From the NCBI GenBank assembly GCA_902762565.1, contig CACWOS010000010.1, positions 1 to 64,000 on the forward strand: a DNA stretch of 64,000 bases, written 5' to 3'. Position 1 is the stretch's first letter; each line of letters opens with the position of its first letter. The DNA is from an uncultured Prevotellaceae bacterium (GTDB lineage: Bacteria > Bacteroidota > Bacteroidia > Bacteroidales > Bacteroidaceae). The translations under genes and the position numbers were made by a program. Positions 44,204 to 52,653 of this stretch are shown here, in pieces. Below the pieces are notes generated by a model. The model made no database searches, was not told where the DNA came from, and was given only the letters and a program-made list of their open reading frames with translations.

Positions 44204-46396
44204 TTAATCTTTCATCTTTAATTCTCCCTCATATCCTACACGGACAAAGACGGGAATGCACTCCTTAAAAGCCTGCGTGGTAATGGTCTGACCACCATCA
44301 TAATGACGTCCCGTACGGGCATCCTTCCATCCACCCTTGTTCTTGGGCAGATAGGTCTTCCACTCCTTGACGCCAGGTTCCGTAATGGGACTGATGAGCA
44401 GTGACGGCCCGAACATATATTCGTACTTCTGCTGCAGAGCCTCAGGGTCGTCGGCAAAGTCGAACACGAGCGGGCGCATCAGTGTATAGCCTTCTTTGCT
44501 GACACGTTCGGCACAGGCTTCGATATAGGGGCGCAGCTTTTCGCGCTCATCCAGACTGGTTGCAATGATTCGTTTGGCTTCCTCACCATAGTTCCATGGC
44601 TCGGTATTGCTCATATAGCCATGCACACGCATCAAAGGCAGATAGACGCTAGTCTGTATCCAGCGTAACATACGCTCGATATAGTCCTGATTATTATACT
44701 GATTGCCAGGACGGAAGAAACCGCCAGCATCGTACGTCCACCAAGGTACACCTGCGGCCTGCACGCCCAAGCCGGCGGTAATCTGACGACGGAAGGTCTC
44801 CCAGTCGTTGCCAACATCACCACTCCACAGGGCAGAGCCGTAACGCTGGATGCCTGGGAAGCCGCAACGTGTCAATATCATCGGCTCGCGGCCAGCCTCA
44901 ACGAGTCCCTCATAGACGGTCTTATTGACCAACAAGGGATAGACGTTACGCACCTGTTCCCCACTCCACTTGCCGTTATTCACACGACGTCCCAGCAAGT
45001 CATCGTTCTCAGGTTCGGTAGCATCCTGCCACCAGGCATCAATGCCCAAGGGTAGCAGTCGTTCGCGGAAGTTCTGCCAATAGGAGGCAGCGGCCTGCGG
45101 ATTGAAGAAGTCTATCCAGTCTGTGCCGGGAATGTAATAGTTGTCATGTACCATCTGACGGCCCACCTCCGAGTTCTTGTCAATCTTCGACCATACGCTT
45201 AGCATCAGACGAATATCCATCTGGTGAAGCGTATCGGTGAGTGCCTTGGGATCGGGATAGTGCTCTTCATCGAACTTCATCGAGTTCCAACCATACTTAC
45301 CCCAATACTGCCAGTCTTGTACTATCATGCTGATGGGCATCTGTTCCTGCTTGAAACGACGGGCTGTCTCCAGGATTTCCTTTGACGAATGGAAACGCTC
45401 ACGACAATGGATATAGCCCAGTGCCCATTTCGGCATCATAGGACATTCACCTGTCAGCTGGCGATAGGTGGCGATGATTTCATCGGGAGAACCGACAAAG
45501 ACGGTATAGTCGACGGCTGTCGATACTGGCGAACGGAACATGGTCTGGTCCTTCACCTTGTCGTAATAAAGCACGGGCTTGTCGTCCTTGGTCAACTCAG
45601 CAGTCAGCGCATGGCGACCTTTCTCCAAGTGGACTATCTTCGAGGCTGTCGGCGGCAGCCACAGGTTCTGCATCTCGATGACGGGTTGTCCGTCGATGCA
45701 GAGGTTATGACGACGGGCCATCTTCTGACCGACATCCAACAGCAGGCTGTAATCGCCCGACTCAGCAATATCGATGGTTGCCTCGAAGATGTTACGCTGG
45801 CGGACTTCGCGCTTGCCACCCTCGGTAGAAGTGACATTCACCACCTCGCTGGTTCCCTCGCCCTGACGTTTTTCCAAGCGGACACTCTGACTGCAGGGAT
45901 TGAACTCCGTCAGTCCGTAGTTGTTCCACAAAATGCCATAGCCTTTACTCGAGATGAGCATGGGCAACGAAATCTGGGTGTTTACCTGTGTCAAGCGACG
46001 TGACAAACCACGCACATTGCTGTAGCCGTCCTGAAACTGTCCCAGTCCGAACAGGCACTCGTCAGCGGCTGTGGCAAAAGCCAACGTAGCCTCGCCATCA
46101 TGAAAATGGTGGCTGAAGGCCGTAAACACGGCCTTGCCACCTTTATCCCTAATCACAATCTGCTGACGCTTGGCGTCAACCTTTACCTTCACATCACGGC
46201 TCCTCTCAGTACCGTGTTTAACATATATCCAGTCGGGCAGGTCGCTTTTCGCCGCGGTACCCTCTGTGTATTGTACTCGGACGGCATTCCGTGCTATGGT
46301 CTGCACCGTCACCTGTCCCTTACCAAAATGCTGCTGTCCCATTACGGCAATAGTACAGCAACAAAATGCCATGATACTTAGTATTCGTGTCTTCAT
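44204..46396 (-). CDS. GH31 glycosidase (probable alpha-xylosidase) with PA14-like insert
   Basis: 730-residue secreted enzyme (signal peptide ending AVMGQ). It has the GH31 N-terminal domain with FGLGQFQDGYSNVRGLSRR. A PA14-like insertion at about 195-295 (SGDYSLLLDVGQKMA) follows, as in bacterial alpha-xylosidases. The barrel has MIVQDWQYWGKYGW, nucleophile Asp in DAWWQDATEPEND (about 457) and acid/base Asp in LWSGDVGNDWE (about 528). It is shorter at the C-terminus than the GH31 at 38143 and clearly a different branch. First gene of the operon GH31 > double esterase > CE15. An activator-type promoter with the shared 27-bp site lies directly upstream. Confidence 0.9.
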   Translation of the reverse strand: MKTRILSIMAFCCCTIAVMGQQHFGKGQVTVQTIARNAVRVQYTEGTAAKSDLPDWIYVKHGTERSRDVKVKVDAKRQQIVIRDKGGKAVFTAFSHHFHDGEATLAFATAADECLFGLGQFQDGYSNVRGLSRRLTQVNTQISLPMLISSKGYGILWNNYGLTEFNPCSQSVRLEKRQGEGTSEVVNVTSTEGGKREVRQRNIFEATIDIAESGDYSLLLDVGQKMARRHNLCIDGQPVIEMQNLWLPPTASKIVHLEKGRHALTAELTKDDKPVLYYDKVKDQTMFRSPVSTAVDYTVFVGSPDEIIATYRQLTGECPMMPKWALGYIHCRERFHSSKEILETARRFKQEQMPISMIVQDWQYWGKYGWNSMKFDEEHYPDPKALTDTLHQMDIRLMLSVWSKIDKNSEVGRQMVHDNYYIPGTDWIDFFNPQAAASYWQNFRERLLPLGIDAWWQDATEPENDDLLGRRVNNGKWSGEQVRNVYPLLVNKTVYEGLVEAGREPMILTRCGFPGIQRYGSALWSGDVGNDWETFRRQITAGLGVQAAGVPWWTYDAGGFFRPGNQYNNQDYIERMLRWIQTSVYLPLMRVHGYMSNTEPWNYGEEAKRIIATSLDEREKLRPYIEACAERVSKEGYTLMRPLVFDFADDPEALQQKYEYMFGPSLLISPITEPGVKEWKTYLPKNKGGWKDARTGRHYDGGQTITTQAFKECIPVFVRVGYEGELKMKD

Positions 46397-46423
46397 TTAC
46401 AATAAAATATGATGATGAGACTG

Positions 46424-46489
46424 CAAAATTACAAAAAATATAGCGACGCCTCCTATCCATGTGTTTCACAAACTTTCGCTGATGTAACA
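46424..46489 (-). promoter_or_regulatory. promoter of GH31-esterase operon with PUL activator site
   Basis: Minus-strand -7 box TAATTTTG at 46424-46431 and the conserved site at 46463-46489 (plus-strand ends GTTTCACAAACTTTCG and CTGATGTAACA). The spacing is 31 bp. The site begins 67 bp from the start codon, the same distance as for the GH3 gene at 32311. Confidence 0.75.
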
Positions 46490-46529
46490 AAAGCCATTCG
46501 CGTGACAATAAATGATACTATTTGAGTGA

Positions 46530-46788
46530 TTATAGCAACAGATTTCTATCGCGGTATTCTTTAGCTGTCATGCCAGTAACGCGCTTAAAATAGCGGTAGA
46601 AGGAGGTCGGTTCTGAGAAGCCGAGCATATAGGCGGTTTCTTGAAGCGTCTGTGTGGCGCGCGACTCAATAAGACGCTTGGCCTGCGTCGCGACGGTAGA
46701 AATTCAGGAATTCATAGCCTACAGCCAATTGCGCCAACAGGACATGATAACGATGGGGCAGTTCCTTGTCAGTGTGGACGAAGAAAAC
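46530..46788 (-). pseudogene. broken AraC-family regulator, C-terminal part
   Basis: The minus strand encodes DKELPHRYHVLLAQLAVGYE and FLNFYRR in one frame. After a frameshift near 46690 it encodes ATQTLQETAYMLGFSEPTSF and YRYFKRVTGMTAKEYRDRNL in another, with a stop at 46530. The last part is a complete second helix-turn-helix of an AraC-type domain. The N-terminal half is missing, cut where the terminator hairpin of the carboxylesterase gene begins. It is a relic of a lost regulator. Confidence 0.75.
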
Positions 46789-46827
46789 CTCCACCCTTAC
46801 CTTATACATTTGGCAAGGGTGGAGGTT
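46786..46827 (-). terminator. terminator of the CE6-GH115-GH43-GH97-GH3 operon
   Basis: A perfect 13-bp stem (AACCTCCACCCTT with AAGGGTGGAGGTT, 16-base loop) followed on the minus strand by TTCTTCG, 34 bases after the last gene of the operon. Confidence 0.85.
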
Positions 46828-46860
46828 ACAAAAAAGAGGTTTCTTGACGCTTCTTTTATA

Positions 46861-48369
46861 TTAGAGATGGGCGCCCATCTCTGATGCTTCCTGATCTTTA
46901 TCGTCTAACTTAAACAACATAAACTGAGGATTCTCGGCCGTACAGGGTTCCCATCCTAAGCCCTTGCCATCAGCAGCACCATTGGGGTCGCTATACTTGG
47001 CAAAGTTAGTCCAGGCAGTAATCATCTTTTCAGCAAGATCCCAGTCACCCTGCGTCCAAGGACGCCAACAGTGTTCTAAAGACTTAAAGACAAACCAAAG
47101 GTCGCTGGAGTGGAAGGCACCCTTAAGACGGTCGGTAATCTCAGGATGCTTGCCATCGTCGGGCAACGGACGGGCAAATTCGTAAGCCCATGCTTTGCCG
47201 CCCTTCTCCTGACGAACCTTACAGAACTCGGCAATGCCAGGTCCCATAGTTCCCATATCGTTGAGTGTATAGCCAATCATATAGGGGACATCGGCAATCT
47301 CACCAGCACGGGCGGCTTCGTCGAACGATTTAGTAGACACGTAGCCATCAATAAGGGGACGCTGCATGAGGAACTCGTCAGTCTTGTTGACCATGTTATA
47401 GATTTGTGGCAGGGTATAAAGGACCTCTGTAGAAGCGGCACGCAGCTTCTGAAGGTCGGTAAGACCAGCCCAGTCCATAATCTTCTTTGTGACAGCCTCA
47501 GCCTCCTTCAGTGTGGGGTTGTAGGTAAAGAACTTATTCATCGGGGTAGCCGGTTTAGCAGCCTCGCCATCCTTAGGAGGTACATTCAGACCACCGCCAC
47601 TCATGATGACGGCCTTGTGGAACAAGCCACGAGCCAAAGGGCTCTCGCAAAGTGTACGGACACTGCCGGCACCAGCACTCTGGCCAAAGATAGTCACATT
47701 ATCAGGGTCGCCGCCAAACTGGGCAATATTAGCCTTAATCCACTTCAGTGACTGAATCTGGTCGAGGATGCCATAGTTACCAGAAACGCCATGAGGACTC
47801 TCAGCAGAGAGTTCGCCATAAGGCATGAAACCGAAAATGCCGAGACGATAGTTGATGGTGACCAGTACCACATCCTTGAGAGCCCACTCACGTCCGTCGA
47901 ATTCAGGTTCAGAGCCCCACCCCTCACGGTAGCCGCCACCATGAATCCACAGAGCTACAGGCAGCTTCTTGTCAGTCTGACCAGCGGCCTTGGTAAAGAC
48001 GTTCAGATAGAGACAGTCCTCGCTATAGGGAGCCTCGTCTCCGTAGCCCCACTCAGAAGCATAGAAGCCAGGATAGTGGACGGCCTGATAGCCTGGATGA
48101 CCGAATTTGTCGCAGAGACGGACACCCTCCCACGCCTTGACTGGCTGTGGTTCTTTCCAGCGCAGATCGCCAATAGGTGCTGCTGCATAGGGAATGCCAC
48201 GGTATTCATAATACGTCGTGGTAGTACCGTCACTCTCTGGAGCGATGCAGGTAATACCGGAAATCTGACCTCCCTCGACAGTAAGGACAGGACACTCGCT
48301 ACCCTTTTTACCGGAAGAGCAGCCCACTAACATAGCCACAAAAGGCAACAACAAAAATAGCTTTTTCAT
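46861..48369 (-). CDS. type-B carboxylesterase lipoprotein
   Basis: 502-residue lipoprotein (lipobox LVGC, cysteine 17). It has the alpha/beta-hydrolase fold of the carboxylesterase/cholinesterase family: YRGIPYAAAPIGDLRWKEP (about 53-71), SEDCLYLNVF, oxyanion HGGGYREGWG, and nucleophile Ser in IFGQSAGAGSV (about 231). The catalytic His is probably in GAFHSSDLWFVF. Related esterases in xylan loci probably remove acyl groups from oligosaccharides, but the true substrate is unknown. It is the last gene of the six-gene operon, 27 bases after GH3. The coding frame ends inside MGAHL, next to a strong terminator. Confidence 0.85.
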   Translation of the reverse strand: MKKLFLLLPFVAMLVGCSSGKKGSECPVLTVEGGQISGITCIAPESDGTTTTYYEYRGIPYAAAPIGDLRWKEPQPVKAWEGVRLCDKFGHPGYQAVHYPGFYASEWGYGDEAPYSEDCLYLNVFTKAAGQTDKKLPVALWIHGGGYREGWGSEPEFDGREWALKDVVLVTINYRLGIFGFMPYGELSAESPHGVSGNYGILDQIQSLKWIKANIAQFGGDPDNVTIFGQSAGAGSVRTLCESPLARGLFHKAVIMSGGGLNVPPKDGEAAKPATPMNKFFTYNPTLKEAEAVTKKIMDWAGLTDLQKLRAASTEVLYTLPQIYNMVNKTDEFLMQRPLIDGYVSTKSFDEAARAGEIADVPYMIGYTLNDMGTMGPGIAEFCKVRQEKGGKAWAYEFARPLPDDGKHPEITDRLKGAFHSSDLWFVFKSLEHCWRPWTQGDWDLAEKMITAWTNFAKYSDPNGAADGKGLGWEPCTAENPQFMLFKLDDKDQEASEMGAHL

Positions 48370-48396
48370 AATTTTTTTGGTTTTACGTTATGATGA

Positions 48397-50799
48397 TTAT
48401 TCTATCGTGATATCTGAGAAATAGTATTCACGCAAGGGCTTATGAATGGTGTCGCCAACGAGCGTCAGCTGATCCTCAAGACGAATATCCGTGGACGATG
48501 CACCAATCTTGATAATAAACTTGCCCGGCAGGACATTCCAGCGACGTTCTTGCCCCTCATGGCTATAGAAGCCCAACTGCTCAGTATAGAGTTTGACACG
48601 CACCGTCTTACTCTGACGAGGCTCTAAAGAAACGCGGGCAAAGCCCTGCAATTTTAGAGGAGAGAGATGAGAGGAGAGAGGAGAGCCATCGGCTGGTGAG
48701 ACATAAATCTGTGCTATCTCATCGGCACTGACCTTACCTGTATTCTTCACCTCGAACGACAGATTGACAAAAGGCTCACTGGTACGTACGCCATCCTCAA
48801 CGGCCATGTGTTTATACTCGAAAGTGGTATAGCTCAAGCCATGACCGAAAGGCCACTGGATTTTACTATTTGACAATTGGGGATAGCTGTAGCAGATGGG
48901 CGTATAGATTTCCTCGCGGGGATAGCTGACTGCCAGTTTGGCTGACGGAGAAACGTTGCCAAAGAGGATGTCGGCAACGGCATGACCACCTTCCTCGCCA
49001 GGATACCATGCTTGAATGACGGCAGCACAGCGTTCAGCAAGGCTAGAGATGACTTGCGCACGACCACCAAACATAACCAAAATGACGGGTTTACCCGTAG
49101 CCAGCAAGGCTTCAACATACTCTTCCTGCTTACCAGGCAGGCGGAGTCCCTGACGATCGCGATTCTCGCCACAGAGCATCACATTTTCGCCCACAGCAGC
49201 AATAATAACATCGGCAGAGTCGGCCAAAGCTAGAGCAGAATCCCTGTCCGCCTCTTCACCAGAATCGACCTTACGATGCAAGATAGGATACTCCCAGGAA
49301 CGCTTGTCGCCAACATGTGAGAACTTAGTTTCTATCTCCTCCGTCCAGTCGCAACCACGGCTATACAACAACGTATTGCCAGCAGGCAGACGGTCGCGCA
49401 TGCCTTCCAAAAGTGTGATGACATGAGGATGGTCAAGGTCGGTCTCAACGCGTTTCCAGAAATAGGTCATGGCTGGGAACGAATAGTCGCCACACATGGC
49501 CCACATGGTATTGGCATTAGGTCCTGTCAACAGGATGCGCAGCGAATCGCCCTTCAAGGGCAGTAGGCTGCTATCGTTTTGCAAGAGGACTATCGATTGC
49601 GTGGCTATCTCGTAAGATGTCTGGCGCTCTTCAGGAGTGTCCAGCTTGATATCGCCTTTAGCATAAAGGTAGGGCTTGCTATCGAACATGCCTGCACGGT
49701 ACTTATAGCGCAACACACGCTTAACAGCCTGTTCCAAGACCTCAGGCGCTACCAGTCCCTTATCAATAGATTCCTGCAGATACTTGTAATTGGCACCGAA
49801 GGGGAAGTCGACATCACAACCGCCATTGATGGCGGCAGCGGCCTTCAGCACCTCTGGCGCAGTAGCCAATTTTTCACTTTTTGCTTTCCCTTTTTCACTT
49901 CCCTGCGGCAACTGGTCAATAGCCGTATAGTCGCTGACCACCATACCGTCGAATCCCAAATAGCCGCGTAGAATATCGTTCAGGACGATGCTATCAGCCG
50001 CACACTGCATCTTCGCACCTTTCATCGTATGATAGCCAGGCATCACGGCAAGACTACCTGCCAGACGAATCATAGCCTCATGGGGCATCAGAATGTCTTC
50101 CATTAACTCTTTTTCTGAAGCATCGCCACCACCACCATAACCAAGATAGTGTTTGGAACAAGCACCAACACCCACTGACAAGTCACCCTGTTGCAAACCA
50201 CGGACGAAAGCGACACCCATGGCAGCAGAAAGATAGGCATCCTCGCCATACGACTCCTCCAAACGATTGAATGAGGGCGTACGACAGACATCGACCATAG
50301 GAGACAAAGACAGGATGCCACCCATCTTACGCATCGTGGTAGAGGTCTGACGCGTTTTGATCTCTGCCAGTTCGGTATTAAATGAACAGGCCTGGCCAAT
50401 CTGTTGCGGATAGATGGTGGCACCACGTGTATTGATACCAGACAACACCTCTTCATGGAACAAGGCGGGAATGCCACTGGGGGTTTTCTTCATCAACCAC
50501 TCCTGAACGGCTGCCACACGGTCGCGCAACACGTTGGGTTCCATCTGCTTCTGGCTGGCATACTGTGAGAAATGGCCAATACCATAAGGAATCAGTTTCC
50601 GACACTGATTGGTATCCAATTGGCCCTGCTTGTCGAAGAGCTCGTCCATATACATGCTGCATAATTGGGCGATACGTTCCTCTTGGGACATGTGCTCGTA
50701 GAGTTCATTGATTTGTTGTTCCATATCCATCTCATTCGGTTTCTGACAAGCGGCCAATAAGGCTACAAGACTCATCAACACTACAATCTTCTTATACAT
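48397..50799 (-). CDS. GH3 beta-glycosidase lipoprotein
   Basis: 800-residue lipoprotein (lipobox LAAC, cysteine 18). GH3 barrel at about 30-380, with KHYLGYGGGGDASEKE and the nucleophile Asp in MVVSDYTAIDQLPQ (about 289). Sandwich and Fn3-like domains follow (WPFGHGLSYTTFEYKH). Substrate is probably beta-xylosides or beta-glucosides. Two places look invaded by low-complexity DNA. GSEKGKAKSEKLAT directly after the nucleophile loop (49865-49910) is an insertion compared with usual GH3 sequences, and SPLSSHLSPLK near residue 710 is encoded by a GAGAGGAGA-type repeat (48655-48690). Neither breaks the frame. It lies between GH97 and a carboxylesterase in one operon. Confidence 0.88.
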   Translation of the reverse strand: MYKKIVVLMSLVALLAACQKPNEMDMEQQINELYEHMSQEERIAQLCSMYMDELFDKQGQLDTNQCRKLIPYGIGHFSQYASQKQMEPNVLRDRVAAVQEWLMKKTPSGIPALFHEEVLSGINTRGATIYPQQIGQACSFNTELAEIKTRQTSTTMRKMGGILSLSPMVDVCRTPSFNRLEESYGEDAYLSAAMGVAFVRGLQQGDLSVGVGACSKHYLGYGGGGDASEKELMEDILMPHEAMIRLAGSLAVMPGYHTMKGAKMQCAADSIVLNDILRGYLGFDGMVVSDYTAIDQLPQGSEKGKAKSEKLATAPEVLKAAAAINGGCDVDFPFGANYKYLQESIDKGLVAPEVLEQAVKRVLRYKYRAGMFDSKPYLYAKGDIKLDTPEERQTSYEIATQSIVLLQNDSSLLPLKGDSLRILLTGPNANTMWAMCGDYSFPAMTYFWKRVETDLDHPHVITLLEGMRDRLPAGNTLLYSRGCDWTEEIETKFSHVGDKRSWEYPILHRKVDSGEEADRDSALALADSADVIIAAVGENVMLCGENRDRQGLRLPGKQEEYVEALLATGKPVILVMFGGRAQVISSLAERCAAVIQAWYPGEEGGHAVADILFGNVSPSAKLAVSYPREEIYTPICYSYPQLSNSKIQWPFGHGLSYTTFEYKHMAVEDGVRTSEPFVNLSFEVKNTGKVSADEIAQIYVSPADGSPLSSHLSPLKLQGFARVSLEPRQSKTVRVKLYTEQLGFYSHEGQERRWNVLPGKFIIKIGASSTDIRLEDQLTLVGDTIHKPLREYYFSDITIE

Positions 50800-50840
50800 A
50801 TATTCTTGAACACGGATTACACGGATTGCATAGATTTCTA

Positions 50841-52628
50841 CTACTTGATGACTATGACGAAACCACCACGAGGCTTACAAGTTATCTGCTTAGGCAACTT
50901 GGTAGGCTGGGAAATCGCCCAAGGTTCGCCATCAGCAAAGAGGGTGACACTTTTTCCCTTGACAAAACCAAGGGACATAGAGAACGTACGCTCCTGATCG
51001 GTACCGTTAATACCAGCCACATACCACGTATCTCCACGACGACGGGCCAAAACGACACTCTCGCCAGGATAACCGCTGAGATAGTGCGTTTCATCCCATA
51101 CGCTGGGCAACATGCCAAAGAACCGCTGTACCTCCTGAGGTTGTGCCAAAAGACTTTCCGGACGATCGGCCAGATGCTGGAGGGCGCTCTCGAAAAGGAC
51201 GGTAAGTGCCAGTTCATGGGCATGGGTCGTGATATGCGGATGTTGCGAATCGCTGAAGGCACAAGGCGTATAGTCCATCGGGCCAATGACATTACGTGTA
51301 AAGGGCAGTGTAGCATTATGACAGGCGGCCTTATTGGTGAAAGTGCCTACATTATTATACCACTCAGCACCATACACACCTTCTGTCGACATGAGGTTGG
51401 GCCATGTACGTTGCCAACCGCGAGGGATGGTAGCACCGTGGAAGTTGACCAACAGATGATGACGGGCTGCACTCTCCAAAAGGTCGATACAATAGTCCAT
51501 ATTACGCTGGTCATCGCCCGAGAAGAAGTCAATCTTCACACCTGCCACCCCAATCTTCTCTAACCAAGCAAACTCCTTCTCGCGGTCTTCAGGCTTGTTC
51601 AGGCGGAACTTTGGCGTAGGAGCGCCATTCACCCACCCTACTGACGAGTTGTACCAGATGAGTGGTTTGATGCCCTGAGCCTTGGCGTATGCTACGGCAT
51701 CCTCGATGGTCTTGCCCTCGTTAGAAGGCAGTTTGTCCATCTCATCCCATTCGGCATCTATCAACACGTAGGGCAGACGCAGGGCAACAGCCAAGTCGAC
51801 ATACTTCTTGATGATGTTATAGTCGTTAGAGCCATGATTGTAAGCCCAATAAATCCACGACACCACACCAGGCTGAATCCAGCTGGGATCGGCAATCTGG
51901 GAGGGTTCACAGACATCGGTCACCAATGTTGACTCCACGACATCCTTCAATCCTCCAATGATAGCTACACGCCAAGGTGTGTGATCACAGGTCTTGCCAG
52001 CGATAGTCGCAGCAGGTGTCACACGGAACAACTCACCGTCGTTAAACAAGCATGACGCACTCTGCCCGTGCTCGATATTCGCCTCCGTAATCAGCACAAA
52101 AACATCCTTATGTGGTTCCAATAATGCCGGATAGCCCCAGCGATTATTCCAGCCCTCAGCAGACTTTGAAATGCCGCTATACGAAGGAACGGGTGTCACC
52201 TTATATGTGGTCTCCAAGGGGAAGAAGCCCTCGTAGGAGTCGCACCACTGTTGCATCCAACGACGCGTACCCTCTGGAATACGGTAAGCAGGCTGTGTGG
52301 CGACAGCACTCTCATAACGGAACGCAATACCATCATTATACATTCTAAGCACCATGTTACCGCAACGGTATTCATTGGCTTGGTTAACACAGTGCGAACG
52401 CTTGCCTGCCACCATCTGATAGTCGTCCTTTACCTTACGGACAAAAACCAACGACTGTCCGTCGGCAACAGCATCCACAACGTCGAGAACCTGCTTATTA
52501 TTATAATTGATGGTTAACGTTTTACCATTCGTTACAGCCATCAGCTTACCATTGGGCGATGCCACCTTACCGGCAACAGCCAGCAAGGGGCACAGCAAGC
52601 ACACTATCAAGATTGATATTTGTCGCAT
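50841..52628 (-). CDS. GH97 glycosidase (probable retaining alpha-galactosidase type)
   Basis: 595-residue secreted enzyme (signal peptide ending LLAVAG). The GH97 N-terminal super-sandwich domain (about 20-255) begins with SPNGKLMAVTNGKTLTI. The barrel follows with WIYWAYNHGSNDY, then VLIDAEWDEMD, and GVKIDFFSGDDQRNMDY (about 360-376). The Asp of KIDFF is the nucleophile position of the retaining branch. Inverting members instead carry Glu bases in other loops, so retaining action on alpha-galactosides or related sugars is likely. Galactose can cap xylan side chains, which would explain its place in this locus. It sits 25 bases after a GH43 gene and 41 before GH3. Confidence 0.87.
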   Translation of the reverse strand: MRQISILIVCLLCPLLAVAGKVASPNGKLMAVTNGKTLTINYNNKQVLDVVDAVADGQSLVFVRKVKDDYQMVAGKRSHCVNQANEYRCGNMVLRMYNDGIAFRYESAVATQPAYRIPEGTRRWMQQWCDSYEGFFPLETTYKVTPVPSYSGISKSAEGWNNRWGYPALLEPHKDVFVLITEANIEHGQSASCLFNDGELFRVTPAATIAGKTCDHTPWRVAIIGGLKDVVESTLVTDVCEPSQIADPSWIQPGVVSWIYWAYNHGSNDYNIIKKYVDLAVALRLPYVLIDAEWDEMDKLPSNEGKTIEDAVAYAKAQGIKPLIWYNSSVGWVNGAPTPKFRLNKPEDREKEFAWLEKIGVAGVKIDFFSGDDQRNMDYCIDLLESAARHHLLVNFHGATIPRGWQRTWPNLMSTEGVYGAEWYNNVGTFTNKAACHNATLPFTRNVIGPMDYTPCAFSDSQHPHITTHAHELALTVLFESALQHLADRPESLLAQPQEVQRFFGMLPSVWDETHYLSGYPGESVVLARRRGDTWYVAGINGTDQERTFSMSLGFVKGKSVTLFADGEPWAISQPTKLPKQITCKPRGGFVIVIK

Positions 52629-52653
52629 CTATTGTCTTTAATTTCTTAACTCC

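Noticed and set aside
46641-46884. Short plus-strand frames near the end of the carboxylesterase gene
   Set aside because: They run through the terminator hairpin and antisense to the AraC relic, and show no protein-like composition.
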